The notes beneath the pieces are model-generated. The model was not told where the DNA came from. It saw nothing but the letters and a program-made list of their open reading frames with translations, and did not search any database. 64,000 nucleotides of DNA from Methanoregula sp. (lineage in GTDB: Archaea > Halobacteriota > Methanomicrobia > Methanomicrobiales > Methanospirillaceae), in assembly GCA_003154335.1 (NCBI GenBank), contig PMDE01000064.1, positions 18,308 through 82,307 of the forward strand, in the 5' to 3' direction. A program made the position numbers and the translations under genes. Shown here piece by piece: positions 9,447 through 19,226 of the stretch. Numbering within the stretch: the stretch's first letter is position 1; each line of letters opens with the position of its first letter.

Positions 9447-9591
9447 CATGGTTTCTGAAGCGCAGATGAGGAGGAACACAGTCTGACGCATTTATGGAAA
9501 AATAAATCTGGGGAAGTGATGCGCTACAATCGAATCTCTGCTTCGACCCGTCTCACCTTCGAACCCCTTATTAACACTGCGGGGTAATATC

Positions 9592-9690
9592 TACCGTATC
9601 AACGATCATCCGGTCGTTGAACCTGATAACCGGCGTGAGCGACTTGATAGGCGCTCGTGCAGTTAAAGGAGCGTCCTAGCGCTTGCACGA
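9592..9690. other. Hairpin-rich, GC-rich intergenic segment, possible noncoding RNA
   Basis: In an otherwise AT-rich 318-base gap this block is GC-rich and full of short inverted repeats: CAACGA/TCGTTG (9600-9605 with 9614-9619), GAGCG/CGCTC (9637-9641 with 9652-9656), TCGTGCA/TGCACGA (9655-9661 with 9683-9689), and inside the last one AGGA-gcg-TCCT. No tRNA cloverleaf, RNase P core or SRP motif could be fitted. It is either the end of a transcript, a small structured RNA or a protein-binding region upstream of the PIN-ATPase gene. Confidence 0.35.
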
Positions 9691-9693
9691 CTC

Positions 9694-9704
9694 CTTTTAA
9701 AAAA
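9694..9704 (+). promoter_or_regulatory. TATA box upstream of the PIN-ATPase gene
   Basis: CTTTTAAAAAAT-type AT block about 65 bases before the ATG at 9765, directly after the structured segment. Confidence 0.35.
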
Positions 9705-9764
9705 TCCAAGAGAATAGCATAGCATACAAGAGCATACCATAGGACACGATAGGGTGAATATTTT

Positions 9765-11726
9765 ATGATACTGGTACCAGATACGAGCGTCCTTATCGAT
9801 GGGCGCATAACCTCGATGATTAAAGCCGGAGAATATAAAGGTGCAACAATAATCGTTCCCGAAGCAGTGATTGCAGAACTTGAAGCCCAGGCAAATAACG
9901 GTCGTGAAATAGGATTTTCAGGCCTGAATGAGCTTCAGTCGTTATGCAGGATGGCAGAAGAGAAAACAATAGAACTTAAATTCTCCGGGATCCGACCCTC
10001 CCTCGAGCAGGTAAAGCTCGCGAGCGGTGGCGAAATCGATGCAATGATACGGGGTATAGCAATTGAGAATTCTGCGCGGTTTATCACCAGTGATTTTGTG
10101 CAGGCTGAAGTAGCCCGGGCAAAAGGACTTGACGTCATTTACTTAAAGGCCCAAGTCAGTGATTTTGTTCCCCTCGGCATTGATCAGTTCTTCGATGAAC
10201 ACACGATAGCGGTATACCTTAAGGAGCGGGTCTGTCCCTCGGCAAAGAAGGGCACCATCAATGATATGAAACTCGTCAGGATCCGCGATCAGCCGACGAG
10301 TGAGTATGAGCTCCGTGCACTCGCACAGGAAATACTCGAGCGGGCAAAGCGCGATCCAGACGGGTTCATTGAAGTCGAAAAACGTGGCATTACCATCGTC
10401 CAGATTGGTTCCATGCGCATTGCGATTGCACGTCGCCCGTTTTCCGACGGGATGGAGATCACTGCTGTCCGCCCGATTGTTGACGTAACACTGAAAGATT
10501 ATGCAAAGGCAGATCTCATCACAAAAAAGATCACCAGCGATAAACGAGGGTTGATTATAGTCGGAGCGCCAGGTTCAGGAAAGACTACTCTCGCCCAGAG
10601 TGTTGCAACGTACCTGTCAGACAGTGGTTATGTCGTCAAGACGATGGAGGCACCCCGGGAGTTGCAGGTGCCGGACCAGATTACGCAGTATACTACGCTG
10701 GATGGCAGTATGTCCAATACAGCAGATGTTCTCCTTCTTGTCAGGCCGGACTATGTCATCTTCGATGAACTGAGAAAGAATGAGGATTTCAATGTCTTTG
10801 CCGATATGCGGCTTGCCGGGCTTGGTATGGTCGGCGTTATTCATGCAAATGGCGTTCAGGATGCAGTCCAGCGGTTTTCCGACCGGGTGGACTTTTCGGT
10901 TCTGTCACAGATAGTCAATACAATTATCTTTGTCAGCCAAGGGGTAATAACCAGAATTTACGATCTTGATTTCACGATCAAGGTTCCTGAAGGAATGGCA
11001 GGTGAAATGCATATCCGACCGGTAACCGTCGTGACCGATCACGAAACTGGCGAACTCGTCATCGATGTCTTCCGGTATGATGGTGAAACAATTGTCATGC
11101 CTATGAGCGCAGTGACCAGTGCATCAAAAAAAGTCCCCCAGGCTCCTGTGGTTCAGAATGTTGGAATTCCAGTCGGATCTGCCAGTAATATCCGTTCACC
11201 CGTTACCCCCCCCGAGGCGGGCCAAAGAAAGGAAAGTGATGACCGACCCGGCTGGAAACTGATGGAGAAGGATATTCAGCGGGAAATCGGTCGATATACA
11301 GAAGGCTTCGTCGATGTGCAGATGATCAGCGATACAAAAGCTATTGTCTACATTGACGACAAAGACGTGCCTGCCGCGATTGGTAAGGGTGGCAAAAATG
11401 TATCAGCTATCGTAAACAAAATCGGCATCGGGATTGACATCAAACCCCGCTCCGAATTTGAACGGCAGCAGGTGCTACCACAGAAAAGCGATATGGAGCT
11501 CAATCTGGGAGGGGGCATTAAAATCCTGACCGATAAAAAACAGCTCACCATAGTAGCCTCTGAACAGAGCGGTAAGATAGTAGATGTATTTGCAGGCAAA
11601 GAATACCTGTTTACTGCCACGGTAAATGACTCCGGAGAAATTCATCTTGCTAAAAATTCCAGTATAGCACAGGAAATGATCCGGCGACACCAGAACAGCG
11701 AGATCATTAAACTACGTCCGGTATAA
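9765..11726 (+). CDS. PIN-domain/VirB11-type ATPase/KH-domain fusion protein
   Basis: The 653-residue protein has three modules. Residues 1-135 are a PIN nuclease fold (PDTS with Asp6, acidic residues near EVIAELE and GGEIDAMIR). Residues about 190-460 are a secretion-type ATPase with Walker A GAPGSGKTT (267-275) and VIFDE near 330. Residues about 500-560 are a KH domain with GKGG near 540. This combination is conserved across Euryarchaeota. KH and PIN point to RNA binding and cleavage or RNA quality control, driven by a ring ATPase. The substrate is unknown. The gene is followed by leuS 45 bases later on the same strand. Confidence 0.92.
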   Translation: MILVPDTSVLIDGRITSMIKAGEYKGATIIVPEAVIAELEAQANNGREIGFSGLNELQSLCRMAEEKTIELKFSGIRPSLEQVKLASGGEIDAMIRGIAIENSARFITSDFVQAEVARAKGLDVIYLKAQVSDFVPLGIDQFFDEHTIAVYLKERVCPSAKKGTINDMKLVRIRDQPTSEYELRALAQEILERAKRDPDGFIEVEKRGITIVQIGSMRIAIARRPFSDGMEITAVRPIVDVTLKDYAKADLITKKITSDKRGLIIVGAPGSGKTTLAQSVATYLSDSGYVVKTMEAPRELQVPDQITQYTTLDGSMSNTADVLLLVRPDYVIFDELRKNEDFNVFADMRLAGLGMVGVIHANGVQDAVQRFSDRVDFSVLSQIVNTIIFVSQGVITRIYDLDFTIKVPEGMAGEMHIRPVTVVTDHETGELVIDVFRYDGETIVMPMSAVTSASKKVPQAPVVQNVGIPVGSASNIRSPVTPPEAGQRKESDDRPGWKLMEKDIQREIGRYTEGFVDVQMISDTKAIVYIDDKDVPAAIGKGGKNVSAIVNKIGIGIDIKPRSEFERQQVLPQKSDMELNLGGGIKILTDKKQLTIVASEQSGKIVDVFAGKEYLFTATVNDSGEIHLAKNSSIAQEMIRRHQNSEIIKLRPV

Positions 11727-11771
11727 TCCAGAAAATGATTATTTTTCCTGATATATGAAGGTGAAATCATT

Positions 11772-14552
11772 TTGAACGCATTTGATCTGGGCAAATTTGA
11801 AACAGAAGCACAGGAACAGTGGTTGCATGCATTTGAGTCCAACCCGTCGAAACTTGAGAAATGTTATCTGAACGTTGCTTACCCATATCCAAGTGGTGCA
11901 ATGCATGTTGGTCATGGAAGGACCTATATCGTACCTGATGTCATTGCACGATTCTGGCGGATGAGGGGGAAACAGGTCCTTTATCCTATGGCATTTCATG
12001 TCACAGGAGCTCCTGTAATCGGCATTTCAAAAAGAATCACAAAGAAGGATCCCAAGACCATTCATCTCTACCGCGATCTTTACCGAGTTCCCCAAAACGT
12101 CCTTGATGAATTTACCGATCCGCTGACCATTGTCCACCATTTCGCGAGCGAATATCAGAGAGTTATGACTGCCTGCGGAATTTCGATTGACTGGCGGCGC
12201 AGGTTTACAACTGTCGATCCCTGTTACAGTAAGTTTATTGAGTGGCAATGGAAGCATCTCTACGAAGCAGGCCACGTGATCAAGGGAGTCCACCCGGTCC
12301 GATACTGCACGGTAGATGATAATCCAGTCGGAGATCACGACCTGCTTGAAGGGGATAAGGCTGAAGTAATAAGGTTCACCCTCGTTATGTTCCAGTATGG
12401 GGATGCACAAATCCCAACGGCAACGCTTCGCCCTGAAACGATCCATGGAGTCACGAATCTCTGGGTGAACCCGAGCGTTACTTACGTAAAGGCTCTGGTT
12501 GACGGAAATGCCTGGATTATCTCCAAGGAAGCCGCGGAAAAGCTCGAATTACAGGACCATACAATAGAAATCAAAGAAGAGATTGCCGGCAGAGATCTCA
12601 TCGACAAGAGGGTAGTTCACCCACTTTGTGGAGAGGTCCCGATTCTCCCGGCCGATTTTGTTGATCCCGATATGGCAACCGGACTCGTTATGAGTGTCCC
12701 TGCCCACGCACCTTTTGATTTTGTTGCTCTTCGCGATCTCCAGAACGCAGGAAAATATACTGTAATAAAACCCGTGCCGTTGATAAAGGTCGAAGGATAT
12801 GGGGATATTCCGGCGCAGGACGCTATTGAGAGAGCGGGTATCATCCACCAGATGGACAGCCGCATGGATGCAATCACCCAGGAGGTTTACTCAGCGGAGT
12901 TTTCAAAGGGTAAACTTTTTGATAGGTATGGTGGAAAACCAGTCCGTATTGCGCGCGACGATGTTGCTGCACTCATGATTGAGAAGTATGGCTCGGAGGT
13001 TATGTACGAATTTGATACACGACCGGTCATATGTCGCTGCGGCAACCGAGTTAAGGTGAAGATTCTTCATGACCAATGGTTCCTGAAATACAGTGACCCG
13101 GTTTGGAAACAGCAGGTCAGCGACCATCTTTTGAATATGGCACTCGTTCCACCCGAGGTGAGACTTGAGTTTGAGCGTACCATAGACTGGCTCAAAGACT
13201 GGGCCTGTACCCGACGTGTTGGCCTTGGAACCCGATTTCCGTGGGACACCACACAACTTATAGAGCCCCTCTCTGATTCAACCATCTACATGGCTTATTA
13301 CACAATTGCCCATAAAATTCGTGAAATCGACGCAAAACTCCTCACCCCGGAGGTCTTCGATTATATTTTCCTTGGGAAAATGTCGTCAGAACTACCCGAG
13401 AAGAAAAAACTGGATGTGATGAGGAAAGAGTTTCTGTACTGGTATCCCTATAATTACCGGTTCTCTGCAAAGGACCTGATTTCAAACCATCTCACATTCC
13501 AGCTTTTCCACCATGTCACAATATTCCCAAAAGATAAGCTCCCATTGGGCATGGTTGTTTTTGGCATGGGACTTCTCAACGGAGCAAAAATGTCATCTTC
13601 GAAAGGTAATGTCTTCCTGCTTGAAGACGCTGTACATGATTTTGGCGCCGATACGGTGCGGATGTTCCTGATGGGGAGTGCTGAACCCTGGCAGGACTTT
13701 GACTGGAGAAATGAGCTGGTTATTTCAACGAAAAAGCAAATTGAACGGTTCTTCAACACGGTGAATGAATTCAAAGATGCCGACGGCGAGCCGCATGACA
13801 TCGATCGCTGGTTGCTTAGCCGCTTACAATCTCATATCGGAAGTACGACTGAAGCGCTCGCCAACTTCCAGACCAGACAGGCATTGCAGGAAGCATATTT
13901 CGGGATTGAGACTGATCTTAAATGGTATCGCCGGCGACTCCCGTCGACTATTGACGGAAGCAGGGAGTTGCACACACTATGTTCAGTCTGGATACGGCTC
14001 CTCGCACCGTTCATCCCATTTACGGCTGAACATCTCTGGAAGGAAGTTGCCGGTGAAGGACTTGTCTCGTTTTCACCCTGGCCTGTGGAGGACAAAACAC
14101 TGGTCAATACCAGGATTGAGCTTGCAGAAGAGCTCTTGGCCCGTACTGTTGAGGATATTGAATCGATTAAAAAACTAATCAAGATCACTCCTAAATCAAT
14201 AACGATATCCCTTGCACCCGTCTGGAAGCACGATATTTTCCGCATAATCGCAACCTCAAGCGACCGGAACTCGGTTATCAGGAATATCATGAAGGATGAA
14301 ATAATGCGTAAGCGGGGAAAAGAAGCCACGGATGCAATAAAGCAGTGTACTACTCTTATCCATCGATTGCCCCCCAGTGTTGTCGAACCTCTTTCGCGCG
14401 AGCCCATCAACGAAGCAGCAGTCTTTGAGGCCGCAAGGGGATTTCTGGAAAAAGAGTTCGGAGTACCCGTCCATATTACGAATGCTGATTCGAGTGAACA
14501 TCCCAAAGCTGCAACAGCCCTGCCCTTTAAACCGGCGATAATTATAGAGTGA
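11772..14552 (+). CDS. leuS: Leucyl-tRNA synthetase
   Basis: The 926-residue class I synthetase is archaeal in type. The HIGH motif appears as HVGH at 45-48 after YPYPSGAM, and KMSKS as KMSSS at 606-610. A large CP1 editing insertion lies between them (TLRPETIHGVTNLWV near 220). It charges tRNA-Leu. The start is TTG at 11772, supported by AGGTGA seven bases upstream, and no in-frame ATG sits nearby. It follows the PIN-ATPase gene closely and may be co-transcribed with it. Confidence 0.97.
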   Translation: MNAFDLGKFETEAQEQWLHAFESNPSKLEKCYLNVAYPYPSGAMHVGHGRTYIVPDVIARFWRMRGKQVLYPMAFHVTGAPVIGISKRITKKDPKTIHLYRDLYRVPQNVLDEFTDPLTIVHHFASEYQRVMTACGISIDWRRRFTTVDPCYSKFIEWQWKHLYEAGHVIKGVHPVRYCTVDDNPVGDHDLLEGDKAEVIRFTLVMFQYGDAQIPTATLRPETIHGVTNLWVNPSVTYVKALVDGNAWIISKEAAEKLELQDHTIEIKEEIAGRDLIDKRVVHPLCGEVPILPADFVDPDMATGLVMSVPAHAPFDFVALRDLQNAGKYTVIKPVPLIKVEGYGDIPAQDAIERAGIIHQMDSRMDAITQEVYSAEFSKGKLFDRYGGKPVRIARDDVAALMIEKYGSEVMYEFDTRPVICRCGNRVKVKILHDQWFLKYSDPVWKQQVSDHLLNMALVPPEVRLEFERTIDWLKDWACTRRVGLGTRFPWDTTQLIEPLSDSTIYMAYYTIAHKIREIDAKLLTPEVFDYIFLGKMSSELPEKKKLDVMRKEFLYWYPYNYRFSAKDLISNHLTFQLFHHVTIFPKDKLPLGMVVFGMGLLNGAKMSSSKGNVFLLEDAVHDFGADTVRMFLMGSAEPWQDFDWRNELVISTKKQIERFFNTVNEFKDADGEPHDIDRWLLSRLQSHIGSTTEALANFQTRQALQEAYFGIETDLKWYRRRLPSTIDGSRELHTLCSVWIRLLAPFIPFTAEHLWKEVAGEGLVSFSPWPVEDKTLVNTRIELAEELLARTVEDIESIKKLIKITPKSITISLAPVWKHDIFRIIATSSDRNSVIRNIMKDEIMRKRGKEATDAIKQCTTLIHRLPPSVVEPLSREPINEAAVFEAARGFLEKEFGVPVHITNADSSEHPKAATALPFKPAIIIE

Positions 14553-15013
14553 AGCAAGGGAAATATTTTTTTTAGACATTCCGTCGAGTAAATGGCTATT
14601 TTTATTCAACGGGAATTAGTAAGTCCGATAAAAAGAAAGAACGCACAAAAAAATAGTTTGGATTGCTTTGGAACCTTCCGGATAACGACGGCTGAAAGGA
14701 AATCCATTTTATGAGCAGGTTCAGCAGAGTCGATAAATTTTCTTATAAGGCCTTGAGAGTTGTTCCAAGCGCATCGAAACTGACGATAGATCCTAGCTCT
14801 TTGGTTAAAAATGGGAAATTTGTCACATTTTCCTTCCCTGCTTTTGCTTCAGTTCGACAGGTACTCGCATTAGAAAATGCAACTCGCTATGGGAAAACCC
14901 AGCATCTTTAGCACCGGATTTTCAATTTACATTAATCATTGTATCATCGCAATACGATCCTTCATCCACAAACAAGTTATACCGAAGGATTGCACACTCT
15001 TCACGGTAATATC
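14553..15013. other. Intergenic region, no convincing gene
   Basis: This 460-base stretch follows leuS. A T-run at 14565-14574 could end the leuS message. A 66-codon frame at 14711-14911 lacks a ribosome site and family features, so it is not annotated. Confidence 0.45.
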
Positions 15014-16273
15014 ATGCACAGACGATTCCGGATCAATCTGCTAATTGCAGGATTTCTTCTCATGATCTGTATTGTGAGCAGCGCTACGGCAGGCAGCCTT
15101 GTAACCAGCTGGCGAGAACATCCACCGGGAGATACGACATTTTCTGGTGTAATGATATCAACAGACGGTTCAATGGTTTTTGCCGGGGGCAATCAGTTAT
15201 TAGTCCGATCATGGGATGGAGACACCCGCTGGGGGGGCTTGTCGGGAAATGTAGCTACGATGAGCACAAATGGTAATTATTTCGTCTCATCGATCTACGA
15301 TAACGTACGGAAGATAAACAGGACCGGCACTGAAATATGGAACAGGATGACCGGAAGCCCATTCCGTGCAGTCGCCGTTTCTGAGGATGGTTCCCTGGTG
15401 ATTGCTGCAGATGACAGAGGATACACCCGGTCCTGGACAACTGATGGCACAAACCTCGGGGTTCACAACGATACCGATCAGGTGAAACGAATTGAAATTT
15501 CTCCCTCACAATCCTTTGTGGTTGTTTCTTCTGAAGATAAGTTTAAGGTTTTTTCGCCGTCAATGAACCTCATCTGGGAAAATGATACGTTCGGAAACCT
15601 TGATTCGTTCTTCGCGTTCTCAGCTGACAGTTCTACCCTGATCCTATCAGGAGAAAACCGCGTATTATCCTATACAAATACCGGTTCGCTGAACTGGGAA
15701 AAGGAAATTACGAATGATGCTATTATAGACATGGCCTATTCTGCCGACGGATCTACCATCGTACTGGGGAGCCAGGATGGAAATGTGTGGGTTCTCAATA
15801 AAGATGGACTGGTACAATGGAAATATCCTGTTGGTTCGTGGGTCAATGGCGTCGGGGTTTCCCGCGACGGCTCTGTTATTGCAGCGACAGCCCTTGACGG
15901 AACTATCTATGCACTTGATAAAGATGGACATTTGCTGGGAAAAACAAAAACGGATTCTTTCATCCAGCAGCGGTCGGTCGCAATCAGCGGAGATGGAAAG
16001 CGGATTGTTGTAGTGGACCAACTTGCGCTTTATGGCATTGATCTTGTAGGAATTCCGGAAGTGACAACTTCGGAAACACCCGTCCAGACACTCCAGTATA
16101 CCACAAGTACTTCAACATCGGTCCCTTTCACCACAACCGTGCAAAAAACAGTTCGGTCAACGACGGCTACAACCATTCCAGGGACGACCGGTACTCAAAA
16201 ATCGGCGCTCACCCCTGCTATTACAATCGCTGCATTAGCGGCCCTGTATATCGTCATCAGACGTAAAATCTGA
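15014..16273 (+). CDS. Exported beta-propeller (WD40/PQQ-like) surface protein
   Basis: The 419-residue protein begins with a signal peptide (MHRRFRINLLIAGFLLMICIV..ATAG). Residues 30-350 contain about seven repeats of 40-45 residues with strands of the type xxSxDGSxVxxG and DGxxxW, typical of a beta-propeller. A Thr/Ser-rich stalk (residues about 355-395) leads to a hydrophobic segment and a short basic end, RRKI. It is probably anchored on the outside of the cell. The start at ATG 15014 gives a proper signal peptide. A TTG at 14939 would put 25 extra residues before it. Binding or cell-surface structure is the likely role. Confidence 0.82.
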   Translation: MHRRFRINLLIAGFLLMICIVSSATAGSLVTSWREHPPGDTTFSGVMISTDGSMVFAGGNQLLVRSWDGDTRWGGLSGNVATMSTNGNYFVSSIYDNVRKINRTGTEIWNRMTGSPFRAVAVSEDGSLVIAADDRGYTRSWTTDGTNLGVHNDTDQVKRIEISPSQSFVVVSSEDKFKVFSPSMNLIWENDTFGNLDSFFAFSADSSTLILSGENRVLSYTNTGSLNWEKEITNDAIIDMAYSADGSTIVLGSQDGNVWVLNKDGLVQWKYPVGSWVNGVGVSRDGSVIAATALDGTIYALDKDGHLLGKTKTDSFIQQRSVAISGDGKRIVVVDQLALYGIDLVGIPEVTTSETPVQTLQYTTSTSTSVPFTTTVQKTVRSTTATTIPGTTGTQKSALTPAITIAALAALYIVIRRKI

Positions 16274-16367
16274 TCCTGGTTTATCCTCTCCGGAGAAGAA
16301 ACAAAGGTAAATACTTTTTTTGAAAAATCAATACTGATACCTCGCCAAGAAAAGCTTACCTTTTGTG

Positions 16368-16694
16368 TCAGGCTTTTTGCTCATCACCGACGCTTTTTGC
16401 CCGCTTGACTCTTTCTTTAGTGGAAAAACCAGTAAGAGCATCAAGATATTTACGGAATCGCTTATTTGTATCAATGATAACGTCATCAGCTGCGGTCAGA
16501 TCAGATTCGGTATCGATAATAATGGATTTTCCATCCTTCCCGACTACCACATCGAGCCGTTTGAGGGCTCCATGCTTTATCTGGTATCCTTTTCCGACTT
16601 TCTCCGGCTCAACCCCAAAACAGTTCTTCAGCTCAGTTACGATTCTCGTATCAAGGTCTTTTGTCAACCCTCGTTTTATGGGATATTCTTGCAT
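16368..16694 (-). CDS. Conserved archaeal protein (DUF5611-like)
   Basis: This is a 108-residue soluble protein with an alternating strand/helix pattern (MQEYPIKRGL, VGKGYQIKHGALKRLDVVV, SIIIDTESDL) and a basic C-terminal helix. I believe it matches a small methanogen-specific family called DUF5611, but could not test it. It is divergent from the PAC2 gene, with about 34 bases between the start codons, so both promoters must overlap or reach into the neighbouring gene. Confidence 0.7.
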   Translation of the reverse strand: MQEYPIKRGLTKDLDTRIVTELKNCFGVEPEKVGKGYQIKHGALKRLDVVVGKDGKSIIIDTESDLTAADDVIIDTNKRFRKYLDALTGFSTKERVKRAKSVGDEQKA

Positions 16695-16728
16695 AATACT
16701 TTTTTAGTAGTGGGTGTATGTTAATCTA

Positions 16729-17526
16729 ATGACCGCTGAATCCCCTGAGTCATATACTGATATGGTTTCACGTCTCGATACAATCCATAACGACCTTGTC
16801 GAGATAAAGCCTAAAAAAGACATCAATGTCATCTCAAAACCGCTTCCTATGAATGGTGCTTCAATGCTGATCGGATTTCCGGGAAGTGGGCTCGTCGGTA
16901 CGATTGCACTTCAGTACATGGTCGATCAGCTCGAGTTTGAGCAGATCGGCACCATGACTTCGAAGTTTTTCCCCCCATTGGCGATGATGAACAAAGGCGT
17001 TATCAATGACCCGGTTAGAATTTATATAAAAAATAATATCGCCGCTATCGTTGCTGATATTCCGATCCATCCCATGATTTGTTATGAGACCTCACGTGAC
17101 ATTATCGACTGGCTCGCACAGTTCAGACCAAAAGAGGTTGTCACAATCGCAGGTATCATCACCAACGAACCCGAGAAAAGGGTATTTGGTGTGGCTACAA
17201 CCGGAGAAGCACTCAAGCGTCTGGAGGATTTCACTCTCCTCTTACCGATCGGGAGTATATCAGGAATCGCATCCAGCCTCCTGACGGAATGTAAAGCACG
17301 TGGCATCCCCGGGTACGGGCTCCTCGGGGAGACCGTGAATGCTCCTGATCCCCGTTCATCAGCGGCAACCATCGAGGTCCTTAACAAGATGTATAATCTT
17401 GGACTGGATGTCAAACCACTGATTGAACAAGCGGTTGAGATCGAACAGAGCATGCAAAAAATCTCTGATGAAGTGCAACAATCAGCTGAACAATCTCCGA
17501 AAAAAGATCTTCCCATGTATGGGTGA
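16729..17526 (+). CDS. PAC2-family protein (proteasome assembly chaperone type)
   Basis: The 265-residue protein has the PAC2 signature: GFPGSGLVGTIALQYMVDQL near residue 50, then the FFPPLA and IVADIPIHP strands and GYGLLGETVNAPDPRSS. The C-terminal 60 residues are a coiled-coil-like helix with a Gln/Ser-rich tail that ends in MYG. Archaeal PbaA/PbaB of this family assist proteasome core assembly or bind other complexes. ATG 16729 follows GGGTG by about 12 bases, and a GTG at 16714 is an alternative. The next gene begins six bases after its stop. A second PAC2 gene lies at 41645. Confidence 0.88.
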   Translation: MTAESPESYTDMVSRLDTIHNDLVEIKPKKDINVISKPLPMNGASMLIGFPGSGLVGTIALQYMVDQLEFEQIGTMTSKFFPPLAMMNKGVINDPVRIYIKNNIAAIVADIPIHPMICYETSRDIIDWLAQFRPKEVVTIAGIITNEPEKRVFGVATTGEALKRLEDFTLLLPIGSISGIASSLLTECKARGIPGYGLLGETVNAPDPRSSAATIEVLNKMYNLGLDVKPLIEQAVEIEQSMQKISDEVQQSAEQSPKKDLPMYG

Positions 17527-17532
17527 GGGATC

Positions 17533-17931
17533 ATGAAATGCGCAGCATTAACCGGAATTTCCCCTGAGGTAATTAAGGATCTCAAAGCCGGAAAGACCCG
17601 CACGATCGAGCTGCAGAGTACGCATAATATTGTGAGCCTTGACGGGGTGAAACCCGGTCCTGATTCCCATATCTTCATAACTTCGGTGGATATCGAGGAT
17701 CTTGACCCGGGTGATCATGGTATCTGTGTCGTTGTGCTCGCTATTTCGCTATCCATGAAACGGATGGTGGAATTCTCGCATGGCCTTTATTACGAGGAGC
17801 GGGAGCGTATGTCTGCCCGCATTCAGGTAAAGTATTGTGCATCATCAATCGTCAGGCAGGTCTATCGCGAGGGACCATTCGGGCCGACAATGGTCGAAGT
17901 GCTCAAATCATCCTGTTATCATGCAGGTTGA
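17533..17931 (+). CDS. DUF473-family protein
   Basis: This is a 132-residue methanogen-type protein starting MKCAALTGISPEVI, with VVLAISLSMKRMVEFSHGLYYEERERMSARIQVKYC in the middle. I recognise this as the DUF473 family, which is restricted to methanogens and relatives. Two cysteines are at positions 3 and near 98. The spacing of six bases after the PAC2 stop and a GAGGGATC ribosome site indicate a shared operon, which may hint at a link to protein quality control. No biochemical role is known to me. Confidence 0.85.
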   Translation: MKCAALTGISPEVIKDLKAGKTRTIELQSTHNIVSLDGVKPGPDSHIFITSVDIEDLDPGDHGICVVVLAISLSMKRMVEFSHGLYYEERERMSARIQVKYCASSIVRQVYREGPFGPTMVEVLKSSCYHAG

Positions 17932-18144
17932 GGGGACATCAGATTACATAGTTTTTTAATTCTGATTATATCCATAACAAAGGAATTCTATCCATTCTTT
18001 CACGCTTTGATGAAAGCGAGTGGCGTTGAACATTAACGGTTTCATTATCAACGAAGCAAGGTATGGTAGAAAAATTACCTGCCTATCCTGAGAATATTTT
18101 TTTTAATAAGATTTTTATTCAAAGCAATTTCGAAAATCGACATT

Positions 18145-18849
18145 TTATCTTTTTCTAATCACCAAATAAGCCAGTACGGTCGCACCGGGTATCACAATTA
18201 TTTCGACTGGTGTAGTTGTTGTTGCAGGAACTGGCCACGAGGTTGGAACTATAGCCGTGGACTTTTTGGTAGTGAGTGTTTTGAGCACGGTTGTTGTGGG
18301 AACCGTTGTCAGAAAAGTGGTTTTTGGTTCTTCAGCAGTTAGTGCTGCATATACATCAGTCAATATACCTGTTGAAACTGATATACGGTTTGACCAATCC
18401 TGGTAACCCGTTTTTTGTACTACAATCCGGTAATATCCGTGGGAAATATTATAGAGGGTTATGGGTGTCTTTCCCTGGTACTCAGTATTTAAAAAAACGG
18501 ATGCTTCTGAGGGATTAGACTCAATGGAAATACTGCCATTGGTGATTGCGGGAGTTATTGTGGGTGTTATTGGTATCAGAACGGCGCTGGCCGTACTGGT
18601 TGTATTGTCAAAGACTGTTACACTTTTGGAGTAGTCCTGGTGTCCTGTAAGTCGCAATGAAATAACATGGGACCCACTTGTTACACTTTCAATTATTATG
18701 GGGGTTGTTGTTCCTGTGCTGGTGCCATCCAATAAGACCAAAGCACCTGAAGGAGTGGAACTCACCGAAATATTGCCCACTGCTGATACGACAGCCGGGT
18801 AAATCAACACAACAGATAGAAGATATACAAGAAAAACTATTTTTTTCAT
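18145..18849 (-). CDS. Exported protein with two PEGA domains
   Basis: The 234-residue protein has a signal peptide (MKKIVFLVYLLSVVLIYPAVVSA), then two PEGA domains at about 26-90 and 104-170. Each holds the family's core (ISVSSTPSGALVLLDG..TGTTTP and ISIESNPSEASVFLN..QGKTPIT) ending in a GH/GY-Q-D-[YW] turn. A Thr-rich stalk precedes a hydrophobic tail ending in VIRKR. PEGA domains occur in S-layer and surface proteins and probably mediate binding. The architecture of stalk and tail matches the surface protein at 15014. GGGGA precedes the ATG. Confidence 0.85.
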   Translation of the reverse strand: MKKIVFLVYLLSVVLIYPAVVSAVGNISVSSTPSGALVLLDGTSTGTTTPIIIESVTSGSHVISLRLTGHQDYSKSVTVFDNTTSTASAVLIPITPTITPAITNGSISIESNPSEASVFLNTEYQGKTPITLYNISHGYYRIVVQKTGYQDWSNRISVSTGILTDVYAALTAEEPKTTFLTTVPTTTVLKTLTTKKSTAIVPTSWPVPATTTTPVEIIVIPGATVLAYLVIRKR

Positions 18850-18958
18850 AATGGTAATTCCCCTGTTTATCCGGATTTGAAGGAACTTGCTATTGGCACC
18901 AGATATATTTTGTCCACATAACTGTTTTGATTCTAAGTTGAATCCAAGTCCTTACACA

Positions 18959-18968
18959 GATTAATTAT
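18959..18968 (+). promoter_or_regulatory. TATA box of tRNA-Arg
   Basis: GATTAATTAT lies about 30 bases before the first base of the tRNA, at the normal archaeal distance. Confidence 0.45.
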
Positions 18969-18997
18969 CACGGAACGCCAAGATTATTGGCATCAAT

Positions 18998-19072
18998 GGG
19001 CTTGTGGCTTAGCTTGGACATAGCGCCGGGCTTCTAACCCGGACGTCGGGGGTTCAAATCCCCCCAGGCCCG
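18998..19072 (+). tRNA. tRNA-Arg (anticodon TCT)
   Basis: A full 75-base cloverleaf is visible. The acceptor GGGCTTG pairs with CAGGCCC with one G-U pair. The anticodon stem CCGGG/CCCGG carries the loop CTTCTAA, so the anticodon is TCT, reading AGA/AGG arginine codons. The T arm GGGGG-TTCAAAT-CCCCC is perfect. The discriminator is G, there is no encoded CCA and no intron. Confidence 0.97.
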
Positions 19073-19226
19073 TTCTTGTTTTATTATTTCTAATCGCGAT
19101 CTGGACCAGGATCCACGTTTATCCAGATAGTACCCCATTCGGAAATGGGCACCCAATCATCGTTTAGTTGCTTTTTCACCATTCACAGAAAACAATGGCA
19201 AAAACTATTATTTGATGAAGTTATCC

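Noticed and set aside
9644..9690. Possible tRNA in the hairpin cluster
   Set aside because: A D-arm-like GCTC/GAGC can be drawn, but no matching acceptor or T arm exists.
14711..14911. 66-codon frame after leuS
   Set aside because: No ribosome site, low-complexity composition and no family features.
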